Of a stretch of DNA of 25,655 bases, positions 8,001-18,100 are shown piece by piece. Position 1 is the first letter of the stretch. Each line of letters begins with the position of its first letter. The stretch covers positions 1-25,655 of IMG/VR virus record IMGVR_UViG_3300048550_000419, one strand, 5' to 3'. Below the pieces are notes generated by a model. It saw only the letters and a list, made by a program, of their open reading frames with translations. It was not told the origin of the DNA and made no database searches. The stretch is from a virus. A program made the position numbers and the translations under genes.

Positions 8001-11000
8001 AGATGTAAATCTAAATGTTTTGATACCCGCTGCAATTTTTACTTCTTCTCCAGAAGAATCGTATGAAATAGTATCTACATCTCCCGTCCAAGTTGTATTT
8101 TCTTCCGGTGGAAGTCCAGCAGGAATAATAATAATACCACTAGCATTTCCATCATCATCTGTAGTTACTGGTCCATTAAAAGCAGACGGTGAATTACCAG
8201 CAACCCCAGTAAATCTGAGATCTGGATTTACCCAACGACTAATGTTTCTACCTTCCAAAAAGACAGAAATAGTTGTATTTGGTTTTAGTCTTTTAACAAC
8301 AAACTTAACTGGAATACTTCTAGCAAAAAATTGTAGAGCAGAAGATACGGCATTTCCTCTTACAGTTTTAGTTTGAACTCCTTTTGCAACATCATTATTT
8401 TTTGGACTGATGTTTGAAGAACTAGCAGTAGATGCTAGTTTTACTTTTGACTGAGCATCCTGACTATTAACATTGCCAAGAGAATTAATTGAAGAGAATG
8501 ATGGTGATGAACCAACCCAGTTAATTACAAAAGAATTATACAAACTAGAAAAACTTTCTTTTACATTTTCTTTGGATAAGAAAATCTTGTATAGATCAGT
8601 ATTAGTATCTACAATTAGTGGTTCTTCTGTGGTATCATACCATTGATCGATACTTGGAGAGAGCACAGAATCTCCAACATACTGGAGGACAACAAATGGA
8701 TTTGGATTAAGAGTCTTTGATGCAAAACTATTACCGATAAATTCTAAACTAGAATATGGTAAAGTAACTACATTTCCAGATTTTTTATATCCAGAAACAA
8801 CTCTTTGATCTTCTCTGGTATTTACTTCCTTGAGTATAAAAGAATCTTCTTTCGATTGTGGGCGCAAGACTGCTTGCTGAGAATCAATGGAACACTGGTA
8901 ATCTAAAGAAGTTAAATTGCCAGTTCTATGCGATTCAAAATTGTCTACCAAGAAACCAGATTTAAATCTGTCAAATCCAATTTCATCCTTAACTTGCATA
9001 TTAAGAGCTTGTTGCTCAAGAACACTAAGAGTGGTATAATACTCAAGTCTCTCAATACGCTTCTCCAATTTACCAATATCGCGCATTGTATAACGGCGAT
9101 TATCAACTGGAGTAATTCTTACATCTTTACTATTTTGTGTAAACGCAGGAATGTATGCATAGAAAAGAGGAATTGCATCATCGATAAGATCTGGTTTGGA
9201 TGGATTGAGTGAGGAATTTCCTTCCTTAACAATAAATTTACCATTCTTATTGAGGAATACACCATCAATTCTATCAAGATATTGTACTTGACTGAACGAT
9301 AAAGTATATTCTAAATTGGTATCAGATGCGGGACTTGATGCAATAATAGCACCAGAACCAGCAAATGGACCAACTGTTCTTGATAAAGACGCTGTATCCT
9401 GGAAACCAGCAATAGTTGCAGTGGTATCTACTTTAGGTCTGAAATCTAAAATATTTTTAAGATTGACAATACCATAAACAGATGAATTGAACGATGGAAT
9501 TTCATCTTCCGTCACACCAGCTTCATGAATATAACTATCAACTGTACAGAAATCTCCAACAGAATGCTCGAAGTAATCGAAAGCAATTAGAAGTTGTCCA
9601 GTAGTCTGTTCATATCCTGGTTTTAGAACTAATCTAGAAACATCATAAACAGTGTCTCTTTGACCATCATCAAATGTAAATCTATCTGTGACATCAGAAC
9701 CAGAAATTAACTCTCCAGCAGAGTTTGCTTGGGGTGGTTGAGTAGCACTACCTTCATAAACATATCTAAGTTTGTACGCATCAGAATATGAAAGTGTTTC
9801 AACAACTTCATTATCATAATTAACACCCCTAAATGGAATTACTCTATCACCACTAGAAGTAATTACAATTCTTCTATTTTCTACAGAAGTTTTTAATCTT
9901 GGTTTTGCATTTTCTACTTCTAATGTAGCAGTCAGTTTTAACTTTGGATAAGTTCCATTTGATGGAATTGTTCCAAAATATGTTGTTGGTAATTGTAAAC
10001 TAATACTTCCAGCAATAAGTCCACTGCTAGTATCAGTAGATGAACTAATTTCTACTGCATCCTTATCAATATAAACAATATCTCCAATGTTTACAACAGG
10101 AGAATCGCCGGGATCTAGAACAGTAATAATATAATTTTTTTCAGTAAAAGCAGCAAATCTTTGTGTGCCAAATGGCAACTGAGCAGCAAAGGTAATAATG
10201 CCACCACCAGTAGATGCAGTAGTTACAAAATCTCTGCGGAAGAAATACTTAATCTTAGTTTCCTCTGGTGTTGCAGCAATCTGCTTAATTTGATTGCTTC
10301 CAGTTGGATAAATTAAAGTTCCTTGGTTTGCACTATCTACTCTAGGACGCAAACGTACAATGCTAGTATTAACAACATCACCAGGAAGCATTGTATCCAA
10401 ATAGATTCTGGTCTTAAATGCTCCTTGTTTTACTGTTGCATATTGGATAGTTGAACGTACTAAATTGTTATCTTCATCAGAGAACTGAATGATATCACCC
10501 TGCTGCAGTACATTACTAGCATCTGCATTGAAACTGGTAGATTCAATAAAATTATATCCTTTAGATCCAAAGAAAGTAAAATCAGTAATAGATTTAATTT
10601 CTGCAAATTCTGAATCATCAACTACAACATCTGCAGTAAATACGTTTTCTCCAGCAGATCCATACTTAGCAGAAACTGATTTTACATTTTGTGGAGTATA
10701 TGTTGTTACTGCATTTCTAGTCAACACTGCTAAAATAACTGCACCTTGAGCGGGTGTTGCAGAACCATCAGGTTGTTTTACAGTTATTGACGGTGGTTGT
10801 GCATACTCTGTTGATAGAGCAGACTTATTTTTAACTTCTGCTCTATAGAAAGCACCGCTGTTTAATCTTGCTAGATCAACAACAGAGTTATCATACTCAA
10901 CGCCATTAACTACAATATTTGAATTGTCTGCATATCCCAACCCAGGATTGGTTACAATAAAATGAGATACTGTATTATCTTTTGCAATTTTAACTACATT

Positions 11001-13172
11001 TCCACCTTCATCCTTAATAGATTCTCCTGACTGAAATCTACCAGATAGAGTTTTTATGAACAAAAGTTTTCCTACGGAATATACTCCAGAAGGACTACCT
11101 TCAACAACTCCATACGCTCCAGATTTTAAACCAAATACATATTTACCAATTCCAAATGCTCCTGCTGCAGGAATGGTATCTAATAAAATTTTGGTAAAAA
11201 ATTCTGGATCAAAATAAGATAATCCAAATGTTGCATTGTAAGTTGTTGATCCATCAGATTGACGACCCTGTGATAAAATAATATCAGAGTCATTATTAAA
11301 TCCTGATCCTGTTTTCTTAAGAGCAAAATTATTTGGTTTTGCTCTACCAATAACAGGTGTAATTGTTTCACTGTAATCTACAATAAAACCCAGTTCATTA
11401 GAGTCGGAAGATGCATCTGAATTAGCAATAAATATTTTTCTTTGGTAATTTGAGTCTCCTAAATCATACTCAAGAAATAATAAATCTAGATCATCTTTCT
11501 TACCAAGAATTGTTAATTCTAGAAATTTAACGGAGTCATTTGCATTAATTAATGGTTTGTTTACTTTTGCAAAAGCAAGTCCTTTTACGGATGAAACAGA
11601 AGTTGCAGCACCAGAATCATTTCTAGTTTTAATAAAATGAACTTCTCCAAGTAAAGTATCAAAGTTTGCATCTGTAATACTTGAAAGTGGTTGGGTAGTA
11701 TTAGTTACTTCAACAACAATAGTTTTTACAGCATCATCAGAACCAAAAACTTTTCCTCTTCTATCTGTGGTTTGTCTATGATCAGTAGGAAGTTCCGAGT
11801 CTCCTAATCCCACAGACCCATCATTAAATGTGGAATATAAGTTAATGTATGGATATGCAGTAAGCTCTGCTCCTTCTTTGTTGAGGGGAACACTACCATA
11901 TACATTAGTAATATTTAAAGTCGGCAAAGACTTAGTTTTTAATCTAATATTATCACTAGTAAGACTTGCTCTTGCCTTATTAATTTCTAGGTACTTAGTT
12001 TCTTTATTGACAATTTCATATCCTTTGATGTATGCTTTGCCTGCGCTGACACTAGCTAACATCTTTCTTGATGCTTCTCCCTCAGTTAGACCATTGTAAA
12101 GTCCAAACGCATCTGCTTTATAAAGTCCGCCGTTTCTATTTTTCTGTGCATATTCTCTGACATCAATATCAAAGTTGCCAACAACATAATCTCCACTCTC
12201 ATCAAACGTTCTACGCGCAAGAGTTTGTTCAATTAAACTATAATTAGTTGGCGATACCTTTCTTTGTACTGCACCTCTTAACGTAGTGAGTAGTTGAATG
12301 AAATTTTTATCTGTAGTTTGATTTAATTCAAACTTAACCAATTTCAATGAAATTTTTAATCTATGTGCTCCTGGAGCAGTGTAATTAGAAGACCCGATAG
12401 AATTATCATAAAGACTAGCATCTTCCTCTGGAGTGATAATTTCTTCTTGAATTTTAAATCCTACTTTTGAAGAAGGACTATCATAGTAATCATCGATTAC
12501 TAGAATTTCTTTATTGCATCTTACAAAATAACCATTTACAAAATAGATACCTTCTTCTACCTCCACAGCAGAAGCAAATCCCATTGCCGGACTTTCAATT
12601 GAAGTTATGTCTCCAGTATCTGGATTTGTAAGTTGAATACTGGTGGGAAGTACACTACCGTCAGTTCCAACAACCAATAATGGAGTATTGATACCATCAA
12701 CAACTTCTAAGGTTTCTCCTTGACGAAATTTTGATTCATTGTTAGAATTGCCACTATTTAAATAATTTACATAAACAGTGTCAGCAGTAGTTTCTGTTGC
12801 TAACTTTGTTTCTAGAACAGTAGAAATTACTCCTGAATTTAATCCACGTAATTGTCTACCAATTAGTTGACTGATATCGTATTTTTTATATACAATATCA
12901 CCATCTTCTTCAACAGCAACTTCTGACACAGAAGATAACTTAACGTAATCTAATTTTGTGTTAAGTCCGACTTCTCCAGGTACAACCAAGTCTCCTTGTT
13001 TGAAAGCATACTTACCAAAACTTTCAACCTGATTCTGGAGAATAGATTGTATTTGTGTTAATTCTCTGCTCTGGATAGAGTACCCAGGACGGAATAGAAT
13101 TTTATAAAAATTCTTACTTGCGTCGAAGTCCTCGTAATAAGGATTTACATTAAGGTTTGTCTTCTGTGGCAT
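5052..13172 (-). CDS. Giant baseplate/fibre structural protein with DUF4815-like features, 2,706 aa
   Basis: This is a virion protein at the position of T4 genes 9-10, most likely a peripheral baseplate or fibre-anchoring component. Residues 12-67 (FDASKNFYKILFRPGYSIQ, SRELTQIQSILQNQVESFG) match the N-terminal pattern I associate with DUF4815 phage proteins. Residues about 1362-1437 contain a predicted coiled coil, KLEKRIERLEYYTTLSVLE, followed by DRFKSGFLVDNF and a Leu-Arg-Pro. Residues about 1617-1651 have KFVVKRLKPNTTISVFLEG. Near 1782 is NPLAQTFKV, and near 2060-2112 are EYALAVETDS, WVSRLGETDI and SLGSVYRSQN, a module seen in many marine phage tail proteins. The C-terminus is a beta-rich domain. 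The start is supported by a late promoter 37 bases upstream and GGCGGAA before the ATG. T4 gp10 itself (602 aa) is far smaller and I see no direct match to it. Confidence 0.88.
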   Translation of the reverse strand: MPQKTNLNVNPYYEDFDASKNFYKILFRPGYSIQSRELTQIQSILQNQVESFGKYAFKQGDLVVPGEVGLNTKLDYVKLSSVSEVAVEEDGDIVYKKYDISQLIGRQLRGLNSGVISTVLETKLATETTADTVYVNYLNSGNSNNESKFRQGETLEVVDGINTPLLVVGTDGSVLPTSIQLTNPDTGDITSIESPAMGFASAVEVEEGIYFVNGYFVRCNKEILVIDDYYDSPSSKVGFKIQEEIITPEEDASLYDNSIGSSNYTAPGAHRLKISLKLVKFELNQTTDKNFIQLLTTLRGAVQRKVSPTNYSLIEQTLARRTFDESGDYVVGNFDIDVREYAQKNRNGGLYKADAFGLYNGLTEGEASRKMLASVSAGKAYIKGYEIVNKETKYLEINKARASLTSDNIRLKTKSLPTLNITNVYGSVPLNKEGAELTAYPYINLYSTFNDGSVGLGDSELPTDHRQTTDRRGKVFGSDDAVKTIVVEVTNTTQPLSSITDANFDTLLGEVHFIKTRNDSGAATSVSSVKGLAFAKVNKPLINANDSVKFLELTILGKKDDLDLLFLEYDLGDSNYQRKIFIANSDASSDSNELGFIVDYSETITPVIGRAKPNNFALKKTGSGFNNDSDIILSQGRQSDGSTTYNATFGLSYFDPEFFTKILLDTIPAAGAFGIGKYVFGLKSGAYGVVEGSPSGVYSVGKLLFIKTLSGRFQSGESIKDEGGNVVKIAKDNTVSHFIVTNPGLGYADNSNIVVNGVEYDNSVVDLARLNSGAFYRAEVKNKSALSTEYAQPPSITVKQPDGSATPAQGAVILAVLTRNAVTTYTPQNVKSVSAKYGSAGENVFTADVVVDDSEFAEIKSITDFTFFGSKGYNFIESTSFNADASNVLQQGDIIQFSDEDNNLVRSTIQYATVKQGAFKTRIYLDTMLPGDVVNTSIVRLRPRVDSANQGTLIYPTGSNQIKQIAATPEETKIKYFFRRDFVTTASTGGGIITFAAQLPFGTQRFAAFTEKNYIITVLDPGDSPVVNIGDIVYIDKDAVEISSSTDTSSGLIAGSISLQLPTTYFGTIPSNGTYPKLKLTATLEVENAKPRLKTSVENRRIVITSSGDRVIPFRGVNYDNEVVETLSYSDAYKLRYVYEGSATQPPQANSAGELISGSDVTDRFTFDDGQRDTVYDVSRLVLKPGYEQTTGQLLIAFDYFEHSVGDFCTVDSYIHEAGVTEDEIPSFNSSVYGIVNLKNILDFRPKVDTTATIAGFQDTASLSRTVGPFAGSGAIIASSPASDTNLEYTLSFSQVQYLDRIDGVFLNKNGKFIVKEGNSSLNPSKPDLIDDAIPLFYAYIPAFTQNSKDVRITPVDNRRYTMRDIGKLEKRIERLEYYTTLSVLEQQALNMQVKDEIGFDRFKSGFLVDNFESHRTGNLTSLDYQCSIDSQQAVLRPQSKEDSFILKEVNTREDQRVVSGYKKSGNVVTLPYSSLEFIGNSFASKTLNPNPFVVLQYVGDSVLSPSIDQWYDTTEEPLIVDTNTDLYKIFLSKENVKESFSSLYNSFVINWVGSSPSFSSINSLGNVNSQDAQSKVKLASTASSSNISPKNNDVAKGVQTKTVRGNAVSSALQFFARSIPVKFVVKRLKPNTTISVFLEGRNISRWVNPDLRFTGVAGNSPSAFNGPVTTDDDGNASGIIIIPAGLPPEENTTWTGDVDTISYDSSGEEVKIAAGIKTFRFTSSSTDEDKSTVDTYAEVKYYATGILPENPGTIVSTKPSFFKANEGVQFVDSNTDNPVRPNPLAQTFKVENYDGGVFTTGVDLFFSNKSNRIPIKVYLTNVDSDKPGKNIIPGTEKVISPFTFLKIFTNGNVYLTQGESITGSTSAASGPLSKIIDKNGVDLVPSSSGRYLLTNEQVYTMVLDNHNGRSFNQNENLIIPSVTLSNNTQGTNSVLTIAKDSGKVSAVKILNPGLNYDSAIITIESPQLSGGSVATARVEVSGGKIYNTEISLPGFGYTEPPSVVVRGVGNGAGGCVIETEIEINTPAVRMGVAIDSEEITDSTIPTHFAFDYPVYLQNDTEYALAVETDSTDYELWVSRLGETDIATSTVITTQPSLGSVYRSQNTENWTEDNYEDIKFKMYRAEFDITRTAELILTNEDLGYELLQKNPFQTSATANTNATSLLFRNNNSIVRVNHRDHGFETLGDSYVFYRTALETGGITSDVLNNTLFQISNSGVDTYDITSSIAASGNIIGGGDKVYSSYNRKYETLYPQMQYLSFTGTKIESMVKTTNVIAVDASKINYDSYDQSDYEKTFLNEPHYFANQKFISSNINEILNNLTNSLSYKLQLSSTVSHLSPVVDLSTSSVKTSTNRIDKAYGQEDRYGRKDQIIEFYPIYSFNISNITGVTVQNDQAIEGYNSKAVGKIAKVSGSTVWVKLKTSQFFQKGERITLGNQPTLVETVNGVEVPLAIVDTNPIQNFQEIPDASTITARNPATPTETYDNVITGKAVIWNDRTQELTLRTDTQPIAGDFNGRIRDSDAYARKAQLVDQVSDIFRVGDIVSYPNQPADEAFFLEVGTMTYSNGSEFVSELTSKNSSSVAKYITKEVSITNPATAIDIHLTLNARDLSDIEVLYKFKKASSNENFEDIDWEYFNGTGQPDSLEIATPENSISSIIEKQESYQDITYSVADLPEFSSFAIKIVMKGNDPAYVPKIQDIRAVAAF

Positions 13173-13208
13173 CGTTTTCCGCCAAATACTAGCATTCTTT
13201 GTCCTTAG

Positions 13209-13216
13209 TATTTATA
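13209..13216 (-). promoter_or_regulatory. T4-type late promoter TATAAATA for the 2,706-aa gene
   Basis: This is a perfect match to the T4 late promoter octamer on the minus strand, 37 bases upstream of the ATG and inside the only noncoding gap between gp8 and the giant gene. In T4 this element is read by the late sigma factor gp55 with the sliding clamp; those proteins are not encoded here. It should drive the 2,706- and 68-residue genes. Confidence 0.85.
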
Positions 13217-13221
13217 GAGAT

Positions 13222-13254
13222 AAAAAAAATCCCCCGAGGTATCTCAGGGGATTT
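13222..13254 (-). terminator. Rho-independent terminator after gp8
   Basis: On the minus strand an AAATCCCC arm pairs with GGGGATTT, with an inner GAG/CTC pair around an ATAC loop and one mismatch. A run of eight T residues follows. It begins 18 bases after the gp8 stop codon and ends five bases before the next late promoter. The stem, loop and T-run are directly visible. Confidence 0.9.
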
Positions 13255-13272
13255 AAAGTTATTTACTTATGA

Positions 13273-15084
13273 TCAGAATTCGATGACTAGTTTGATATCT
13301 TCAATCTGGTCAGGAGCACGAGTGATCAAACGACGGTTCTCTTGGTAGATAACATCGCCAGAGTTATTCTTAATTTCTGCGGCTGCTAAACCAGCAGTAA
13401 ATGATACACCCAGAAGTGTGCTTGCATATGTTGTATCAACATTACCTGCAGCAGCGGAAAGAACACCAGAAATAGCATTAGAACCATTACTTTCAAATGC
13501 TTGGACTACACCTTGATCAACGTGTGCATCAACAGTTTGAATATACTTAAGAACACCTGCAGTAGAAGAACCACTGTCTAGAACCCAAGAAACAACAGTT
13601 CCTTTTGCAGTGCCACCAGTTACAGTCTGAGAAATTGTTTCATCAGGAATAAAATCTGCAGTTGCTCCAGTAATCTTAACTGCTTTTAATCCAGATAGTG
13701 TATCTTGAGTAGCAAAGGTGCTTGTGCCTGCGCGAACGGGATCCTTGATAATACCAATACGACGGAAGTCGTTATCAACAGGGAAGTCTCCAGAACCTTC
13801 TGAATAGGTAAGGCGAATGTTAGTCATTACACGCTTGCCATTCAACTCTAGTTCATGATCGAAACCATGACCACCTTCAGGAGGCATCACAACCTCAATA
13901 GCACCCGTTGCGTCTGCAGCGGTAGCAACTGCTGTGGTTAAACCAGCATCAGAGAAGAGGTTGCCGTTTCCTAGAAGGACATTGGCATAGGTGTAATCCT
14001 GACCTCTTGCTTGGACACTAGCAGATGTAATAGTGCCAGAACCATCGGTAGCAAACTCAATTACTCCTCCAGTTCCATCACCCTTGATGCTAGTAAATAG
14101 TGTTTGTGAAGCAGGTAGGTTAACACCACCATCTTCAATAAGAGCGACATCAATTGCTCCATCAACAGCAGCACCAGTAACAGCAGTACGGGTATTGTTG
14201 GCAGGAAGAACAATCGGCATGAAGTCCGAAGATAAGAATCTTAGAACATCATCAGTTGGCATGGTGTACATGTACTTCCAGATGTATCCTGCACCAGATG
14301 TTTCAGTATAAAGACCGGTGCCAGAAGCATAGTTGCCACCACTAGTTTTTGGTTCTTCAGTGGCATTTTGACCAGATGCATTAGCAACGTTTTCTCCGTT
14401 GTAGAGGCACTTAAAGACTTCGTAATCAGAATTCATTACGTAGAACTTAGCATCGGAAATGCTTGTTTGGTTTGTAGCAGTCTGCTTACCAACTTGTCCA
14501 CCACCACCAGGGGTAGCAGAATAGTCTGGTTTCCACATGTCAAACTTAGGGTTGGCAACTTGATCCCAGTTATAACGACGGATAACTGTTCTCGCGAATG
14601 CATCAGTAATACGCTTGGCAGCAATGATTTCGTCGTATACGTTGAGTTTCTCTCTCTGGTTGTCCAAAGGAAGAGGGGGAATATCCTCTGTTGCGTAGCG
14701 ATAAACACCAGATTGCGCTGTTGCAGCAGTATCAGATGAACCACCGTCTGCAGTTTCTTTTAGACTTGAACCAATGGGGGGAACAGAGTTTGTTCCGTTG
14801 CTGCCAAAAACGTCGGTTAATAAAAGGGCACTATCATAAACTTCGGCAACTGTTGCACGGAAAGCAGTAGAACCATACGTTCCAACATACACTTCGTTTC
14901 CAACAGTAAAGTTAGTTGAAGATTTTGAATAAACTTCGATATACGCTTTCCATGGTTGGGGTCTTCCAACAAAGAAATACATTCTGGTGCGCTCGGCACT
15001 GGTTTCACTTGGACCTTCTGTCAAGGATTCCAAGAATTGTTTAGCGTTAAAAATTCTAAACTTATCTGAGATAATAGCAGCCAT
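13273..15084 (-). CDS. gp8: Baseplate wedge protein gp8, 603 aa
   Basis: In T4, gp8 dimerises within each baseplate wedge and contacts gp6, gp7 and gp10. The C-terminus here, IYQENRRLITRAPDQIEDI followed by KLVIEF, lines up with the end of T4 gp8 (YMENRPPIIMAMDQTEEIN, recalled from memory). Residues about 148-185 (TDAFARTVIRRYNWD) and 260-290 (GAGYIWKYMYTMPTDDVL) also correspond to T4 segments. The N-terminus MAAIISDKFRIFNAKQFLES is typical of cyanophage gp8. The protein is about 270 residues longer than T4 gp8 (334 aa); the extra sequence includes glycine-rich modules at about 330-380 and 460-560. Two overlapping late promoters lie upstream and a terminator follows, so it may be its own transcript. 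Its DNA is visibly richer in G and C than the flanking giant genes. Confidence 0.94.
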   Translation of the reverse strand: MAAIISDKFRIFNAKQFLESLTEGPSETSAERTRMYFFVGRPQPWKAYIEVYSKSSTNFTVGNEVYVGTYGSTAFRATVAEVYDSALLLTDVFGSNGTNSVPPIGSSLKETADGGSSDTAATAQSGVYRYATEDIPPLPLDNQREKLNVYDEIIAAKRITDAFARTVIRRYNWDQVANPKFDMWKPDYSATPGGGGQVGKQTATNQTSISDAKFYVMNSDYEVFKCLYNGENVANASGQNATEEPKTSGGNYASGTGLYTETSGAGYIWKYMYTMPTDDVLRFLSSDFMPIVLPANNTRTAVTGAAVDGAIDVALIEDGGVNLPASQTLFTSIKGDGTGGVIEFATDGSGTITSASVQARGQDYTYANVLLGNGNLFSDAGLTTAVATAADATGAIEVVMPPEGGHGFDHELELNGKRVMTNIRLTYSEGSGDFPVDNDFRRIGIIKDPVRAGTSTFATQDTLSGLKAVKITGATADFIPDETISQTVTGGTAKGTVVSWVLDSGSSTAGVLKYIQTVDAHVDQGVVQAFESNGSNAISGVLSAAAGNVDTTYASTLLGVSFTAGLAAAEIKNNSGDVIYQENRRLITRAPDQIEDIKLVIEF

Positions 15085-15120
15085 TGGTTTTCTGTTCCGA
15101 CGTAAGGTTTGTGCCTGAGT

Positions 15121-15134
15121 TATTTATATTTATA
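15121..15134 (-). promoter_or_regulatory. Two overlapping T4-type late promoters upstream of gp8
   Basis: On the minus strand perfect TATAAATA octamers occur at 15134-15127 and 15128-15121, sharing two bases. They lie 37-50 bases before the gp8 ATG, in the 60-bp gap after the gp7-like stop codon. Either could place a transcription start in a leader of about 30-40 bases. The gap has no recognisable terminator, so read-through from the gp7-like gene may also reach gp8. Confidence 0.85.
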
Positions 15135-15144
15135 CCGTTATTCA

Positions 15145-18100
15145 TTAAATTGTAAACGGAATCAATTCTTCTGTGGCGTTAATGGAATTTGGTCCATTGT
15201 AGAGAGTACAACCAGTAAATTCGGTTGATGACTTTCCGGTATATTGAATTACAGTTCCACCACTGGTAAATAAGTATCCTTCACTTGGGAAGTATGTAGT
15301 ATCTTGAACAACGATGTTTCCGCCAATAGTTCCGGTAGAAGAACTAATAGCAACTGGATTCTGAATTGATGGTGGCATCAAATTAAATTTAGCACCTGAG
15401 AGAGTATAACTAGATTTACCTCTTTCCTGGAAATCTTTTATAGTAAGTGCTCTAAAGTAAATATCAATTTCTGAAAGTGTTAATCCAGAAACACCTGCTG
15501 CTCCGTCATCAAATATACCCTCAAAATGTCCTATGGTATGACCAACATTGGTTTTAGTATAGTTTCCTATGTAATCTACATCAAGACCAAATACCGAGTT
15601 ATTGATGTAGATTATAGTTCCATCACGTTTCACAACTCCGTAATCATCAAGTAGATTTACAAATCCATTCAGTCTAGTGCCAACTGGGTCGCTAATAAAG
15701 ATACTCTCTTGATATCCATCAACTACACCACCAGGAGGTGGAGTTATGGATACTTCAGTTGCTGCTTTTTGGAGATCAAGTTGAGATTGAACAGATTGTA
15801 ATGTGTTAATAATTTCTACATCTGAAGTAGTTGTAAAAGAAGATACAATATTAAATGTTGGTTCTAATTTATACCTAATTTGAGACTCAATTGCAGAAAC
15901 AGACTCTACATTAAATTGTTTTTGAACTTCAACAACTATTTGCTTAGTGATAGTCTTGATATCAGCAGGCGGTGTTATAAACTGTTTCTGTGATGCGCCA
16001 CCACTAGAAATTCCAGAAGCAATGTTGACTGTAACAAGTTGAGACTCGGACTCAACAATCGAGATACCCGCAGAAGCAACAGATACTGGATCGGGAACTT
16101 GTCTAATAAATGTGCCAGCGTTCCATGCTTGTGCAGAAGTATTATCAAGACCACGCTCAACCATTAAGAAACGATCATTTAACTTGCGTAGATAACGTAC
16201 AATCTCTCCTCCAACCAGCAGGTATCCATTAGTACTAAACTTGCTTGTATCAGCAACGTAGATAATAGTATCTGTTGGAGATAGAGGTGCTTGTAGGAAG
16301 GATCCAGAAGCAAAGTAGTTAACATTATTGAGATAATTGTTCTCAACAATAGTCGTAAACTTATTGGTAATCTCCTTAGTTGCAGATATAGTAAGAGTAG
16401 ACTCAGACTCGATGTCAACAATATATGGAGTCTCAACAAAGAAGTAAATTTCAGTGCTATTATGTTGCGTATCAATAGGTGCTACTTGATCATTCAGTTG
16501 TTTTTCTGTTCTGATTGTATCCAATCCACCAGTCAAATCCGAACTAACTTCTAGTGCAGCAGGATATATTTCAGCAGTAATAACTTTGTCAATATTGACA
16601 GGACTATCAACTAATGTTGACGAAAGAGATGTTACATCAACTGCTTCATTTCCTAAGATACTGACAGTGGAATATATAGAAAATCCAATTGACTGCTGTA
16701 TGTTTATTTTGACATCGATTAAAGAAACACCAATATCAGTATCTTCTAATACATCATATCTTCTAGCGACAACAACTTTTGGTGCCTTAGTATATCCAGA
16801 TCCACCTGTAATTAGTTCAACACTAATTACTTGACCTTTGCTTACAATTACTTGTGCTCTTGCACCACCACCATTGCCATCTTCTGATAAGAAGTTAATT
16901 ATGGGTGGTGTATAATATTGATATGCAGTAGGTTGTGTAATTGGAGCATAACTGCGCTTATTCCAATCGAGTCTTACAACTGATCCATTTTCAACTACTG
17001 CGACAATAGAAAGTCCTTCACCTCTAGTGATACCACTATATGGTCCAATATTAACTTGTCCATAAAAAGAATTGGAAAGTTGTTCTCCTAGTCTCTGTTC
17101 TTTAGATGTAAGAACTGAAGGTAGTTCATTAATTTTTCTAAAACCTTCCTCACCTTCAACACGGATCAATGAACCATTTGAAATACTAACAAATGGATTT
17201 TTGTATGTCTTTCTCCAATAAGTTCCACGCCAGTTTTGATCAATACCTCTCAATAAAAGATTATTATCTTCATTTTTTTCATACGTTATGCTACTTCCAG
17301 CAAGTGTAAATGAAACGTCAGTGTTTAACGAATATCTTCCCTTAACAGCAAATGTTATTGGAATATTTTCAATCAATTCTGCTTTGTATCCAAAACATTC
17401 AAATGTCAGTGTAGATCCATTACTACGTGGAGTATTAATTTCTCCAATAATATTATAAGTACCATCTGGTCTGATTTGGAAAGCTTGAATAGGAGCTCCG
17501 CCTTGATTGCCCATCCATGCTCTCAATTCAAAAGCAGGAAGACCACTTGTAGTTTCCAATACTACTACAGAGTTTGCATAATATTGATCTACATTATAAT
17601 CATATAGATTTAGAATTTGACCGACATCTCTACCATAAAGGTATCGCATGTCAACTTTCATTTGTTGTGTAACAGAAAATTCAAAGAAAATATTTGGTCC
17701 AGATACAGTATAAGAAATACCTTCTTTCTGTAATACTCCATCAACAAATACTAATAGATAATCTGGTTCTTCGATATTTGCAACCGTAAGGTCTTCTAGA
17801 TCCAGAATAAGGAAAGGACCACTCCTTATATTATTAATCAAATTAGGATCGATGGTGAGTCTTTTGTAATTACCAACACCAATACCAATAATTTTTTCTA
17901 CTGCTGTAGGTTCCCCAAGAGTTTTGGCACCTTCATATTGATCCCAAATTGGTGCTACATCAAACACTAATTTATTTGGAACAACAGTTTTATCAATATA
18001 ATACGAATCATCACCAGGATAATTTGCATTATACTTAGTTTCTTGTAAAACAGCATTAATTGTAATTAAAAGATTTTCATCTTTTTCTGTGGATACTGCT

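Noticed and set aside
13173-13272. A small gene or small RNA in the gap between gp8 and the giant gene
   Set aside because: The hairpin with a T-run and the adjacent late promoter explain the gap; no open frame with a credible start remains.
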